The position numbers were made by a program, and so were the translations under genes. From GCA-2733415 sp049609325 (GTDB lineage Bacteria; Bacteroidota; Bacteroidia; Flavobacteriales; Flavobacteriaceae): a stretch of 64,000 nt of DNA. The stretch lies in contig JBMYYK010000003.1 in NCBI GenBank assembly GCA_049609325.1, positions 1-64,000 of the forward strand. Reading direction: 5' to 3'. This document shows, in pieces, positions 43,153 to 52,258 of this stretch (within the stretch, counting starts at the first letter, position 1; every line of letters begins with the position of its first letter). A model generated the notes under the pieces. It had not been told where the DNA came from. It did not search any database and saw only the letters and a program-made list of their open reading frames with translations.

Positions 43153-43995
43153 ATGACTCACTTTGGTACTATACTTACTGGTATTGCATTTTCTCCCACC
43201 TTAAAAGCAAATGTTTTTGAAACATTGCGTTTAGGTAGCTTGTTAAATGCAAAAGTAGTTTTAGTACATGTAGGTGAAAAAACTACAGAAAAGGAGCAAC
43301 TCATTACAGCTCATTGTAACGAATTTCCTGAGTTTAAAAATCAGATATCTGTTGTTTGGAAAAGTGGTGACCCTGTTGATGTTATCCTCAACGCTTGTCA
43401 TGAATACAACGCCGATTTATTAATTTTAGGTGCGGCAAAGCGCGAAAAATTAATGAAATACTACCTCGGTTCAATTGCACGAAAAATTGCTAAAAAAGCT
43501 CCGTGTTCACTACTGCTTTTTATAAAACCTTCTGTAGAACGTGTGCCATGTAGACATATTGTTGTTAACGGTTTAAAACACCCTAAAACCAACAATACCA
43601 TTCAAGCGTCTTTTGAATTTGCTCATGCTATAGGATCTAACAAAATCACTATTGTTGAAGAAATTTCTCAAAATGAAGTCAGTATTAAAATTGATGATGA
43701 TAAATCTTTAGAGAAATCAACGTTATTAAAAGAACAAATTATTGAACGTGAAAACTCTAGAATTGCAACGCTTTTAAATACTGTTGATGACGCATTAAAA
43801 ACAAACATTACCATAAAATCGCAAGGCATCTTTGGGAAGCGTGGATATTCCATTGGGCATTATGCCAAAGTGCAACGTGCCGATTTATTGGTCATGAACA
43901 AGCCTGAAAAATCAACATTTTTAGATAAAATTTTCCCGCAAGACATTGATTATATTTTAGCCGAATTACCAACAGACGTATTAATCATCCATTGA
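43153..43995 (+). CDS. tandem universal stress protein
   Basis: 280 residues, two UspA domains (about 1-145 and 148-280). The first keeps the nucleotide-binding signature G-x2-G-x9-G-S in LILGAAKREKLMKYYLGSIARKIA; the second is degenerate at the same place (MNKPEKSTFLDKIFPQD). Such tandem Usp proteins sense ATP or AMP. The start is 4 bases after a near-consensus -7 box (TATCTTAG at 43141-43148). The stop overlaps the start of the SulP transporter gene, so the two proteins are made together and the Usp may regulate the transporter. Confidence 0.88.
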   Translation: MTHFGTILTGIAFSPTLKANVFETLRLGSLLNAKVVLVHVGEKTTEKEQLITAHCNEFPEFKNQISVVWKSGDPVDVILNACHEYNADLLILGAAKREKLMKYYLGSIARKIAKKAPCSLLLFIKPSVERVPCRHIVVNGLKHPKTNNTIQASFEFAHAIGSNKITIVEEISQNEVSIKIDDDKSLEKSTLLKEQIIERENSRIATLLNTVDDALKTNITIKSQGIFGKRGYSIGHYAKVQRADLLVMNKPEKSTFLDKIFPQDIDYILAELPTDVLIIH

Positions 43996-46226
43996 CAGAA
44001 GCATCACACATAAAAACATTTTTTACTGCACTGCCTAAAAACATTTTCTCTGGCTTTGTGGTGTCATTAATTGCATTGCCTCTAGGTATTGGTTTAGCCC
44101 TAGCCTCAGAAGTACCTCCAATTGCCGGAATTATTACTGCAGTTGTAGGAGGAATGCTGGTCGCTATTATGGGGGGAAGTAATGTGACTATTACAGGACC
44201 TGGTAATAGCTTGGTAGGAGTAACTGCTGGTGCGGTGTTATTATTTGCTGAACAAAGTGGTATTGAAGGCCCTGAAAGCATTTATCATGGCTACTTAGTG
44301 GTGTTAGCAGCAATAATTTGTTCAGGAATATTAATGCTCATATTAGGGTTTTTACGCTTAGGAAAACTGGCCAATTATTTTCCATCATCGGCCATTCAAG
44401 GAATGTTAGCGGCTATCGGATTAATCATACTTGGAAAACAGTTCCATATTATGATGGGAAATAGAATTAGCAGAAACAGTAACCTCAGCTATTTAACAGA
44501 AATTCCGCAAACGGTAATCAATTCGTTTTCTTATACAGACCAACGTATTATGTTTGCTATGTTTGCCGGAGTGCTAAGTTTAACTATTATGGCTGGCTAT
44601 GCCAAAATTAGGAACAAGTATTTGCAACTCATACCTGCACCTATGTGGATTGTTATTTTAGCTATTGCGTTTAGTTATTATTCTGAATTAATCCTTAAAA
44701 TACCTAATCCAATACATCAAGGTTATATGATTTCAGGAATTCCTGATGTTTCAGAAATTATAAATACCGTTCCTCGTCCTGATTTTAGTAAACTAAATTC
44801 TTTTAATTTTTGGGTTATCGTTTTTAGTTTAACCTTAATTGCTAGTATTGAGTCCTTATTAAGTATAAAAGCGGTTGATAAACTTGACCCTCAAAAACGA
44901 CGCTCTAATGTAAATAGAGATATCAAGGCAATAGGTTTAGCAAATATCGTTTCTGGATTTTTAGGAGGTATAAATGTTGTAACGGTTATAGCAAGAAGCT
45001 CTGTAAATGTTAACAACGGGGCTACTAATAGATCTGCAAACTTTTTTCACGCCACATTTTTAGTCATTTTTATTGTTGTATTTAGTTCGGAGTTGATTCG
45101 TATTCCGCTTCCTGCATTAATGGCTATTTTAGTGTATACAGGATGGAAATTGGCACACCCTTCTAAAATAATAGACGCCTTTAAAATTGGAAAAGAGCAA
45201 GGGTTTATATTTTTAACCACACTCATTATCACAATTAGTATTGGTTTAATTGAAGGAATTTTAGCCGGAATTTTAGCCACATCAATAGTACATTTAATGG
45301 TGAATAAAAGCATTACTCCTTTCTTTAGAAACATCTTAAAACCTAATGTTTTAATGTTTAAAGAACGTGATACTGATAATTATTATGTGAGTGTTAAAAA
45401 CTTCTGTACCTTCTTAAATTACACCAAGTTAAAGCGAAAATTAGATGCCATTCCTGAAACTGAAGACGCTATTATTGATTTTTCTTTATGTGATTTTGTT
45501 GATCATACTGTAATGGAAAACATGGCTGATTATAAAGACATGTTTCGTAAAAAAGGAGGGAACCTTGAAATTATTGGGCTCGATTTACACGATACTGGCT
45601 CTAAACATCCTTTTGGATTGCGTAAAATATTACCCGTAAAACGCGTTTTAGAATCTACTGGGGTGCTAACTAACCGTCAGGAATTGATTAAAACTGTTGC
45701 TAAAGAATTAGATTACAACTATACGGTTCGAAAAAAAACAAGCACATCATATTTAGAAAATTTCATCTATTTCAAAACAAAATCAATCAATCATACGTAT
45801 AATGAAATCTCTAAAAAAAATGCGATTTTTAAAGTGTTTGATGTAGAATTTTATGAGGGTGAATTTATTGCAAAAGAAGTTGTAAGAGCTACCATGTTAT
45901 ATACTGAATTGAATAAAACACTACCGACATTTTCAATTCATAGAGAAGGGCTTTTAGAACTTATTTATCATTACGCAGGATTTAAAGACATCAAAATTGA
46001 AAAAGAACCTGTGTTTTCTAAAAAGTTCTATATCAAAGGTGAAAATGACCAAGCCATACAAGACATGGTAACTCCTGAATTGGCAACATTCTTACTAGAG
46101 AATCCTAATTTCCATATAGAATCTAACGGAACGGGGCTCTTAATATTCACTAAAGAACGCTTGGCAGGAGTTAATGAAATCACTAAAATGAAAGTGTTTG
46201 CCAATGCGCTTACCCAATTACTTTAA
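43992..46226 (+). CDS. SulP family anion transporter with STAS and extra C-terminal domain
   Basis: 744 residues. The start is TTG at 43992, overlapping the Usp stop as TTGA; no other start keeps the first helix. Residues about 10-430 form the SulP membrane core with 10-12 helices (IFSGFVVSLIALPLGIGLAL; GMLAAIGLIILGKQ). A STAS domain follows at about 455-545 (DAIIDFSLCDFVDHTVMENM). Residues about 590-744 are an added domain (IFKVFDVEFYEGEFI, NPNFHIESNGTGLLIFTKE) not present in classical SulP proteins. The substrate could be bicarbonate or sulfate; no carbonic anhydrase or sulfate genes are nearby. Confidence 0.9.
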   Translation: MTEASHIKTFFTALPKNIFSGFVVSLIALPLGIGLALASEVPPIAGIITAVVGGMLVAIMGGSNVTITGPGNSLVGVTAGAVLLFAEQSGIEGPESIYHGYLVVLAAIICSGILMLILGFLRLGKLANYFPSSAIQGMLAAIGLIILGKQFHIMMGNRISRNSNLSYLTEIPQTVINSFSYTDQRIMFAMFAGVLSLTIMAGYAKIRNKYLQLIPAPMWIVILAIAFSYYSELILKIPNPIHQGYMISGIPDVSEIINTVPRPDFSKLNSFNFWVIVFSLTLIASIESLLSIKAVDKLDPQKRRSNVNRDIKAIGLANIVSGFLGGINVVTVIARSSVNVNNGATNRSANFFHATFLVIFIVVFSSELIRIPLPALMAILVYTGWKLAHPSKIIDAFKIGKEQGFIFLTTLIITISIGLIEGILAGILATSIVHLMVNKSITPFFRNILKPNVLMFKERDTDNYYVSVKNFCTFLNYTKLKRKLDAIPETEDAIIDFSLCDFVDHTVMENMADYKDMFRKKGGNLEIIGLDLHDTGSKHPFGLRKILPVKRVLESTGVLTNRQELIKTVAKELDYNYTVRKKTSTSYLENFIYFKTKSINHTYNEISKKNAIFKVFDVEFYEGEFIAKEVVRATMLYTELNKTLPTFSIHREGLLELIYHYAGFKDIKIEKEPVFSKKFYIKGENDQAIQDMVTPELATFLLENPNFHIESNGTGLLIFTKERLAGVNEITKMKVFANALTQLL

Positions 46227-46305
46227 ATTTCATAGGTCTTATACTGTATAATGTTGTGTGCTCTTCTGTATTTTCAGTAAATTTATAGCTCAAAATTCAG
46301 AACTC

Positions 46306-47169
46306 ATGAAATTATATCCTATAGAAGCTGGTAACTTCAAGCTAGATGGTGGTGCCATGTTTGGTGTTGTACCTAAAACTATTTGGCAAAAAACTAATCC
46401 TGCAGACCATAACAACTTAATCGATATTGCTGCACGATGTTTACTCATTGAAAACGGCAACAGATTAACGCTTATTGACACTGGAATGGGCGATAAACAA
46501 TCTGATAAATTCTTTGGCTATTACCATCAATGGGGCGACCACTCCATTGAAAAATCTTTAGCAGCTCATGGTTTTTGTAAAGACGATATTACAGATGTGT
46601 TCATGACGCATTTACACTTTGACCATTGTGGTGGAAGTATTGGGTGGAATAAAGACCGAACTGGCTATGAACCTGAATTTAAAAACGCAAAATTCTGGAC
46701 AAACCAACGTCATTGGCAATGGGCCGTTGAACCCAACTCTAGAGAAAAAGCGTCGTTTTTAAAAGAAAATTTATTACCAATGCAAGAGTCCGGGCAGTTA
46801 AATTTTATGACTAGCCCTGAAAAAAGCGGATTTTTAGAACAATCAGAATTAGATTTTGGGGTACTATTTATTGACGGACATACTGAAAAACAAATGATTC
46901 CTCATATCAATTACAAAGGCAAAACCATCTGTTTTATGGCCGACTTAATGCCAACATTAGGGCATTTAAAAGTCCCATACGTTACCGGATATGATACAAG
47001 ACCTCTACTAAGTTTAGATGAAAAAGCAGCCTTTTTACAACGTGCAGCTACAGAAAATTTCTATCTGTTTTTAGAACATGATGCCCATAATGAAATTGTT
47101 ACTGTACAACACTCAGAAAAAGGAATTGTGTTAAAAGAACGCTTTACCTGTAACGAAATATTCAATTAA
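46306..47169 (+). CDS. MBL-fold metallohydrolase
   Basis: 287 residues from ATG at 46306 (MKLYPIEAGNF). The metallo-beta-lactamase motif HLHFDHCGG (HxHxDH) is at about 104-112, with later ligands in FIDGHTEKQM and the C-terminal EHDAHNE. This matches the lactonase/PNKD-like subgroup of dinuclear zinc hydrolases. The substrate is unknown; quorum-quenching lactonases have a similar outline, but that is not shown. No signal peptide is present, so it is cytoplasmic. An upstream ATG at 46258 would add a hydrophobic stretch and is not favoured. Confidence 0.88.
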   Translation: MKLYPIEAGNFKLDGGAMFGVVPKTIWQKTNPADHNNLIDIAARCLLIENGNRLTLIDTGMGDKQSDKFFGYYHQWGDHSIEKSLAAHGFCKDDITDVFMTHLHFDHCGGSIGWNKDRTGYEPEFKNAKFWTNQRHWQWAVEPNSREKASFLKENLLPMQESGQLNFMTSPEKSGFLEQSELDFGVLFIDGHTEKQMIPHINYKGKTICFMADLMPTLGHLKVPYVTGYDTRPLLSLDEKAAFLQRAATENFYLFLEHDAHNEIVTVQHSEKGIVLKERFTCNEIFN

Positions 47170-47265
47170 ACTACTAATAGCTTGTTAAAGAACCATATCC
47201 TTCAATAAAAAGTTCTTAAATTACACCGTTTTTTAAAAAAATTAAATAATACTAAATACAAACAC

Positions 47266-48876
47266 ATGAAACTGATTAAATCATTATTCTTACCAGCAAC
47301 AACGGCAATGATTCTTGCAAGTTGTGGGTCGTCAAATGTGGTATCTACACCAATTACAAACATTGACAGTACACCTTTAAAAGTCTCTAAATTAACTGAT
47401 GCCGAGTTAAACTCTTGGAGTCATTTAGACTTAGTAAAAGACACTATTCCTGGAATGAGTGTAGATAAAGCTTACGAGTTTTTACAAGGTAAAAAAGGAA
47501 AAACTGTTGTTGTAGGAGTTATCGATTCTGGAGTTGATATTGAGCATGAAGACTTAAAAAATGTACTTTGGACAAACAAAAAAGAAATTGCAAACAACGG
47601 TAAAGATGATGACAAAAACGGATTCATCGACGATGTACACGGATGGAATTTCTTAGGAGATAGTAACGATGAAAACTTAGAGTTTGTACGTATTTTAAGA
47701 GATAAATCTTTAGCAGATGCCGCTACAGTTGCTAGCGCACAAAAAGAATATGACGCAGAATACCAACAAGCTACTGCTAACAAAACACGTTATGAAGGTA
47801 TCTACCAAACTTTAACAAATGCAGATGCAGCAATTGCTAAGCATTTAGGAAAAGACACTTATACAAAAGAAGACGTTGAAGCTATCAAAACTGAAGACGA
47901 AAGCTTAACACAAAGTATTGCAGTAATCAAGCAAATGTTTGGATACGGTGGTTCTATTGCCGAGGTTAAAGAACAATTAAAAGGTGGTATTGATCACTTT
48001 GCAGGAGCTTTAAATAGTCATTTAGACATGAAAACTGACTTTAGAGCGGTTGTAGGTGATAACCCTAATGATATTTCTGACAACATCTATGGTAACAACA
48101 TCATGTGGGGACCAGAAAAAGATGGTGCTTTACACGGTACGCACGTTGCAGGTATTATTGCTGCAGAGCGTAACAACGGTAAAGGAATGAATGGTATTGC
48201 TCATAACGTAGAAATTATGACGGTTAGAGCTGTACCAAACGGTGATGAGTACGATAAAGATATCGCTTTAGCATTCCGTTATGCAGTAGATAATGGCGCA
48301 AAAGTTATCAATACAAGTTTTGGTAAATCATACTCTCCGCATGCAGAGTGGGTATACGATGCTATTAAATATGCTGCAGAACACGATGTGTTAATTGTAA
48401 ATGCAGCTGGAAATGATGGTAAAGATTTAGATACAACTAACATGTACCCTAATGACCAAGTTGATAACGGTGCTGAAATTGCAGACAACTTTTTAACTGT
48501 TGGAGCATTAAATTACAAGTACGGGTCTGAGTTAGTAGCAAATTTCTCTAACTATGGTAAAACAAATGTTGATGTATTTGCTCCTGGAGTAAAAATCTAT
48601 GCGCCAGTACCACATAACAAATACAGACACTTACAAGGAACATCAATGGCTTCGCCAAATGTAGCAGGTGTTGCGGCATTAATTCGTTCTTACTACCCTA
48701 AATTAAAAGCGGCTCAAGTAAAGCAAATTTTAATGTCTTCAGGATTACCTATTAAAACAAAAGCAATAATGGGTGGAGATAAAGACAATAAAAAGATGTT
48801 AAGCGAAGTATCTACAAGCGGAAAAATTGTAAATGCTTACAACGCTTTAATTATGGCAGATATGATGTCTAAATAA
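47266..48876 (+). CDS. S8 family serine peptidase, lipoprotein
   Basis: 536 residues. The lipobox ILASC puts the lipidated Cys at 20, so the enzyme is anchored outside the cytoplasm. The subtilisin triad is complete: D87 in GVIDSGVD, H290 in HGTHVAG and S460 in GTSMASP. About 200 residues separate Asp and His, against about 32 in subtilisin; the extra segment (about 130-270) is helical and charged (SAQKEYDAEYQQATANKTRY) and may be a regulatory or cap insert. There is no obvious propeptide and no C-terminal secretion domain. A strong terminator follows at 48901-48932. Confidence 0.92.
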   Translation: MKLIKSLFLPATTAMILASCGSSNVVSTPITNIDSTPLKVSKLTDAELNSWSHLDLVKDTIPGMSVDKAYEFLQGKKGKTVVVGVIDSGVDIEHEDLKNVLWTNKKEIANNGKDDDKNGFIDDVHGWNFLGDSNDENLEFVRILRDKSLADAATVASAQKEYDAEYQQATANKTRYEGIYQTLTNADAAIAKHLGKDTYTKEDVEAIKTEDESLTQSIAVIKQMFGYGGSIAEVKEQLKGGIDHFAGALNSHLDMKTDFRAVVGDNPNDISDNIYGNNIMWGPEKDGALHGTHVAGIIAAERNNGKGMNGIAHNVEIMTVRAVPNGDEYDKDIALAFRYAVDNGAKVINTSFGKSYSPHAEWVYDAIKYAAEHDVLIVNAAGNDGKDLDTTNMYPNDQVDNGAEIADNFLTVGALNYKYGSELVANFSNYGKTNVDVFAPGVKIYAPVPHNKYRHLQGTSMASPNVAGVAALIRSYYPKLKAAQVKQILMSSGLPIKTKAIMGGDKDNKKMLSEVSTSGKIVNAYNALIMADMMSK

Positions 48877-48900
48877 GACCTCACTTCTTAATATTATATT

Positions 48901-48932
48901 AAACCTCAGTAGTAATTGCTGAGGTTTTTTTA
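48901..48932 (+). terminator. terminator of S8 peptidase gene
   Basis: A 9-bp stem AAACCTCAG / CTGAGGTTT with a 9-base loop and a run of T. Confidence 0.8.
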
Positions 48933-48957
48933 TTTTAGGGCTTTAAATTAATTTTTG

Positions 48958-50850
48958 ATGAAAAAAATAGTTCTTTTAGGGCTTACTGCCTTAACAGTGT
49001 TATCATGTAAAACTACAGAAAACACTATACAACCAAGTATTCAAACGGTTACAAACTCAACCTCTATCACATCTAAAGACACTTATTGGCAACAGCATGT
49101 TGACTATAAAATGGCTATTGATATGGATGTGAACACCTATCAATATAAAGGACAGCAAGAGTTGGTATACACTAACAACTCTCCTGATGAATTAGATAAA
49201 GTATATTACCACCTATATTTCAATGCCTTTCAACCAGGAAGTGAAATGGACGCGCGTTTAGCTACAGTTCCTGACCCTGATGGCCGAATGACCACTAATA
49301 TTGGAACAAAAGATAATCCAAAAATTGTAAGTAGAATAGCTGGCTTACAACCAAATGAAATTGGGTTCATCAAAGTCAACTCATTAACACAAAATGGAGT
49401 AGCTGTACAGCACAAAACTGTTGGTACTGTTTTAGAAGTGACTTTAAACACACCTATCAAATCTGGTGAAAAAGTAACTTTTAACATGGATTTCTTAGGG
49501 CAAGTCCCATTACAAATCCGTCGTTCAGGTAGAAACAATGCCGAAGGTGTAGCATTATCTATGACACAATGGTTTCCTAAACTAGCAGAATATGATTTTG
49601 AAGGATGGCATGCAGATGCTTACATCGCGAGAGAATTTCATGGAGTATGGGGTAATTTTGATGTCAAATTAACTATTGATAAAAACTACACAGTAGGGGG
49701 ATCTGGATATTTACAAAATCCTAATCAAATTGGTCATGGGTATGAAGATGCTGGTGTAACTGTACCTAAAACAAAAGGAGATAAATTAACGTGGCACTTT
49801 GTAGCACCAAATGTACATGACTTTACATGGGCAGCAGATCCAAATTATATTCACGATAAAATTAAAGGAGAGAATGGTGTTGACTTGCATTTCTTGTATA
49901 AAAATGATGACAGCATCAAAGAGAATTGGAAAAAATTACAACCTCGTACTGCAGAATTATTAGCGTTTTTTAATGACCATGTAGGGCCATATCCTTGGAA
50001 ACAATACTCTGTCATTCAAGGTGGAGATGGTGGAATGGAGTATGCCATGTGTACCTTAATCACGGGTAAACGTAAATTAGGAAGTTTAGTAGGTGTTACA
50101 GCTCATGAAATGGCACATGCTTGGTTCCAACACTTATTTGCTACCAATGAAGCTAAACACGAGTGGATGGATGAAGGAATGACCTCTTATATTTCTGCAT
50201 TAGCTGAAGGTGAAGGGAAAGAGAATCCGTTTGCTGGTGCCTATAGAAACTACAACTATTTAGCAACTTCTGGAAAAGAAGAACCTCAAACAACTTATGC
50301 AGACCGTTACCACTCAAACATGGCTTACGGTATAACAGCGTATAGTAAAGGAGAAATATTTTTAGCGCAATTGGGTTATATTATTGGTGAAGATAAATTA
50401 GCAGAAACTTTAAAAGAATATTACAATCAATGGGGCTTCAAACACCCAACTCCAAACGATTTTAAACGTGTGGCTGAAAAAGTATCAGGTTTTGAATTGG
50501 ATTGGTACTTAACTGAGTGGACACAAACTACTAAAACAATTGATTACTCTGTAACATCAGTAGAAGGTAACACAGTAACTTTAGAACGAAAAGGAGACCT
50601 ACCAATGCCAATTGATGTAGTTGTAGAATACACAGACGGCAGTAAAGAATATATTTATATTCCGTTACAAATGGCAAGAGCAGAAAAAGCAAATGCCTAT
50701 CCTGAACTAAAAAGAACAGTTAAAACGGATTGGGCTTGGGCACATCCTACATATTCATTTGAAACTACAAAAGACATTAAAACTCTAACTATAGATCCGT
50801 CTACTTTAATGGCAGATATAGATAGAACTAATAATACGTTTACAAAATAA
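48958..50850 (+). CDS. M1 family aminopeptidase, lipoprotein
   Basis: 630 residues from ATG at 48958 (a TTG codon just before is not needed). The lipobox LSC gives a lipidated Cys near 17. The zinc motif HEMAHAW with the downstream Glu in MDEGMTSY forms the classical HEXXH-18-E set at about 378-401; the exopeptidase motif reads GGMEY instead of GAMEN. It removes N-terminal residues from peptides, probably in the periplasm, and joins the S9 and S8 peptidases as the third exported peptidase within 10 kb. Confidence 0.92.
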   Translation: MKKIVLLGLTALTVLSCKTTENTIQPSIQTVTNSTSITSKDTYWQQHVDYKMAIDMDVNTYQYKGQQELVYTNNSPDELDKVYYHLYFNAFQPGSEMDARLATVPDPDGRMTTNIGTKDNPKIVSRIAGLQPNEIGFIKVNSLTQNGVAVQHKTVGTVLEVTLNTPIKSGEKVTFNMDFLGQVPLQIRRSGRNNAEGVALSMTQWFPKLAEYDFEGWHADAYIAREFHGVWGNFDVKLTIDKNYTVGGSGYLQNPNQIGHGYEDAGVTVPKTKGDKLTWHFVAPNVHDFTWAADPNYIHDKIKGENGVDLHFLYKNDDSIKENWKKLQPRTAELLAFFNDHVGPYPWKQYSVIQGGDGGMEYAMCTLITGKRKLGSLVGVTAHEMAHAWFQHLFATNEAKHEWMDEGMTSYISALAEGEGKENPFAGAYRNYNYLATSGKEEPQTTYADRYHSNMAYGITAYSKGEIFLAQLGYIIGEDKLAETLKEYYNQWGFKHPTPNDFKRVAEKVSGFELDWYLTEWTQTTKTIDYSVTSVEGNTVTLERKGDLPMPIDVVVEYTDGSKEYIYIPLQMARAEKANAYPELKRTVKTDWAWAHPTYSFETTKDIKTLTIDPSTLMADIDRTNNTFTK

Positions 50851-50871
50851 GGTATTACTCATACTTATTTT

Positions 50872-50903
50872 AAAGGCTTTGATTAATTTCAAAGCCTTTT
50901 TTT
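50872..50903 (+). terminator. terminator of M1 peptidase gene
   Basis: Perfect 11-bp stem AAAGGCTTTGA / TCAAAGCCTTT, 6-base loop and seven T. Confidence 0.85.
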
Positions 50904-50961
50904 ATGACTTAATTATAATTCTTGGCTTACTATTTGATAAACCTCTACTAAAATTTATAGT

Positions 50962-51795
50962 ATGAGAGTTTTGTTTGCTATCTGTATGTGTTGTTCTGTA
51001 TTGTGCTCAGGACAAAGTAAATTGGAAATTGCTAAAAAAAGATTAGCTAAACGGACAGAAGTGTCGATTACTTCTAATGACTCAAATGATACATATTACG
51101 ATGATTCCGAAGACAAAAAACAAACATTTGGTCAAAAAATAGCACAATTTTTATTTGTTGAACTTATTGCTAAACCTATTTACCATGGTACAAAATATGT
51201 GTTAGTTGGTGATGCACATAATGTGAGTGTATACAACCCTATACCTTATGAAAATAACACCGGAGGAGAATATATTCCTTTTTATGGTGATGAAGAAGGG
51301 GTCTCTAATTTTAGACTTAGTTTACTTCAAGCGTCTTTGAGTTACACAAGCGGACAATTTAATATTAACGGAGTACACCCAGAGCTTGAATATCGCTTTA
51401 ATGATTTGCATGGTGTTACTGTTAAATACGATCGGTTTACTGAACGTCATTTTGGTAAAACAGAAGTTTTAGAATTATCCGGAATTACATATAACCATTA
51501 CCGTATAAGAGAAAGAGGAATCACTGCTTGGTGGAGTTTAGGGTTAGCAGGTGTAACTGATATTGGTGGCGGGCTAAGGTATGGAGTAGGAGCAAGATTG
51601 TTTCTTAAAAAACCATTAAGTCTATTAGTCTCTTGGCAACAAGATCTTATGGAACATGGAACTATAAATGAAGCTAAAATTCAATTGGATTACCATTGGA
51701 AAAAAATGAGTTTCTTTGCCGGATTCAATCACTTTAATATTGCTAAAATTCGTGTACCATCTATGGCTATTGGTTTACGGTATAAATTCAGATAA
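50962..51795 (+). CDS. probable outer-membrane beta-barrel protein, unknown
   Basis: 277 residues with a short cysteine-rich signal peptide (cut near Cys-Ser-Gly-Gln). An acidic stretch (NDSNDTYYDDSEDKK, about 35-50) is followed by alternating hydrophobic/polar strands (FRLSLLQASLSYTSGQFNI, GVTVKYDRFTER, GLRYGVGARLFLKKP) and a C-terminal YKFR, all signs of a small outer-membrane barrel. I do not recognise the family. It lies before rnpA on the same strand, 47 bases away. The barrel call is an inference from the strand pattern. Confidence 0.72.
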   Translation: MRVLFAICMCCSVLCSGQSKLEIAKKRLAKRTEVSITSNDSNDTYYDDSEDKKQTFGQKIAQFLFVELIAKPIYHGTKYVLVGDAHNVSVYNPIPYENNTGGEYIPFYGDEEGVSNFRLSLLQASLSYTSGQFNINGVHPELEYRFNDLHGVTVKYDRFTERHFGKTEVLELSGITYNHYRIRERGITAWWSLGLAGVTDIGGGLRYGVGARLFLKKPLSLLVSWQQDLMEHGTINEAKIQLDYHWKKMSFFAGFNHFNIAKIRVPSMAIGLRYKFR

Positions 51796-51830
51796 ATGAC
51801 TTTTGAGTAGCCATATTTAAAACGGTTGTT

Positions 51831-51838
51831 TATTTTTA
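51831..51838 (+). promoter_or_regulatory. near-consensus -7 element of rnpA
   Basis: TATTTTTA, one base off TAnnTTTG, four bases before the ATG at 51843, the same spacing as at thiL and the Usp gene. Confidence 0.4.
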
Positions 51839-51842
51839 CACT

Positions 51843-52217
51843 ATGAATCAGACTTACCCATCAGTAGAAAAATTAAAAAGTAAAAAACTCTTAGATGAGT
51901 TGTTTTCATCTGGACAAAAAATCAATGGGTATCCTATAAAATTGGTTTATAAACACCTCAATTTTGAAGACGATACTCTCATTAAAGCTGGAGTGTCTGT
52001 GCCTAAACGCAATTTTAAAAAAGCGGTTGATAGAAACAAAATTAAACGTTTACTACGGGAAGCTTACCGGCTTAATAAACACATTGTACATGACGGACTT
52101 GATAAAAAGTATGTCTGTATGTTTTTGTATCTTGGGAAAGAAATGCCAACTTTTAAAGAGTTGCACTCTAAAACAGAACACTTGTTAGCGAAATTGCTTG
52201 AAAAAGAAATGCCGTAA
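51843..52217 (+). CDS. rnpA: ribonuclease P protein component
   Basis: 124 residues, the protein subunit that helps the RNase P RNA cut tRNA leaders. The signature helix with basic residues is present (KKAVDRNKIKRLLREAYR, about 58-75), and the start LKSKKLLDELFSSGQKINGYPIK is typical. The usual partner rpmH is not next to it here; instead the S41 peptidase gene follows after 41 bases, an order I recall from other Flavobacteriaceae. Confidence 0.93.
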   Translation: MNQTYPSVEKLKSKKLLDELFSSGQKINGYPIKLVYKHLNFEDDTLIKAGVSVPKRNFKKAVDRNKIKRLLREAYRLNKHIVHDGLDKKYVCMFLYLGKEMPTFKELHSKTEHLLAKLLEKEMP

Positions 52218-52258
52218 TCTTCTTTAAGTAGTTGTTAAAAGCACAAACAATATAACAT

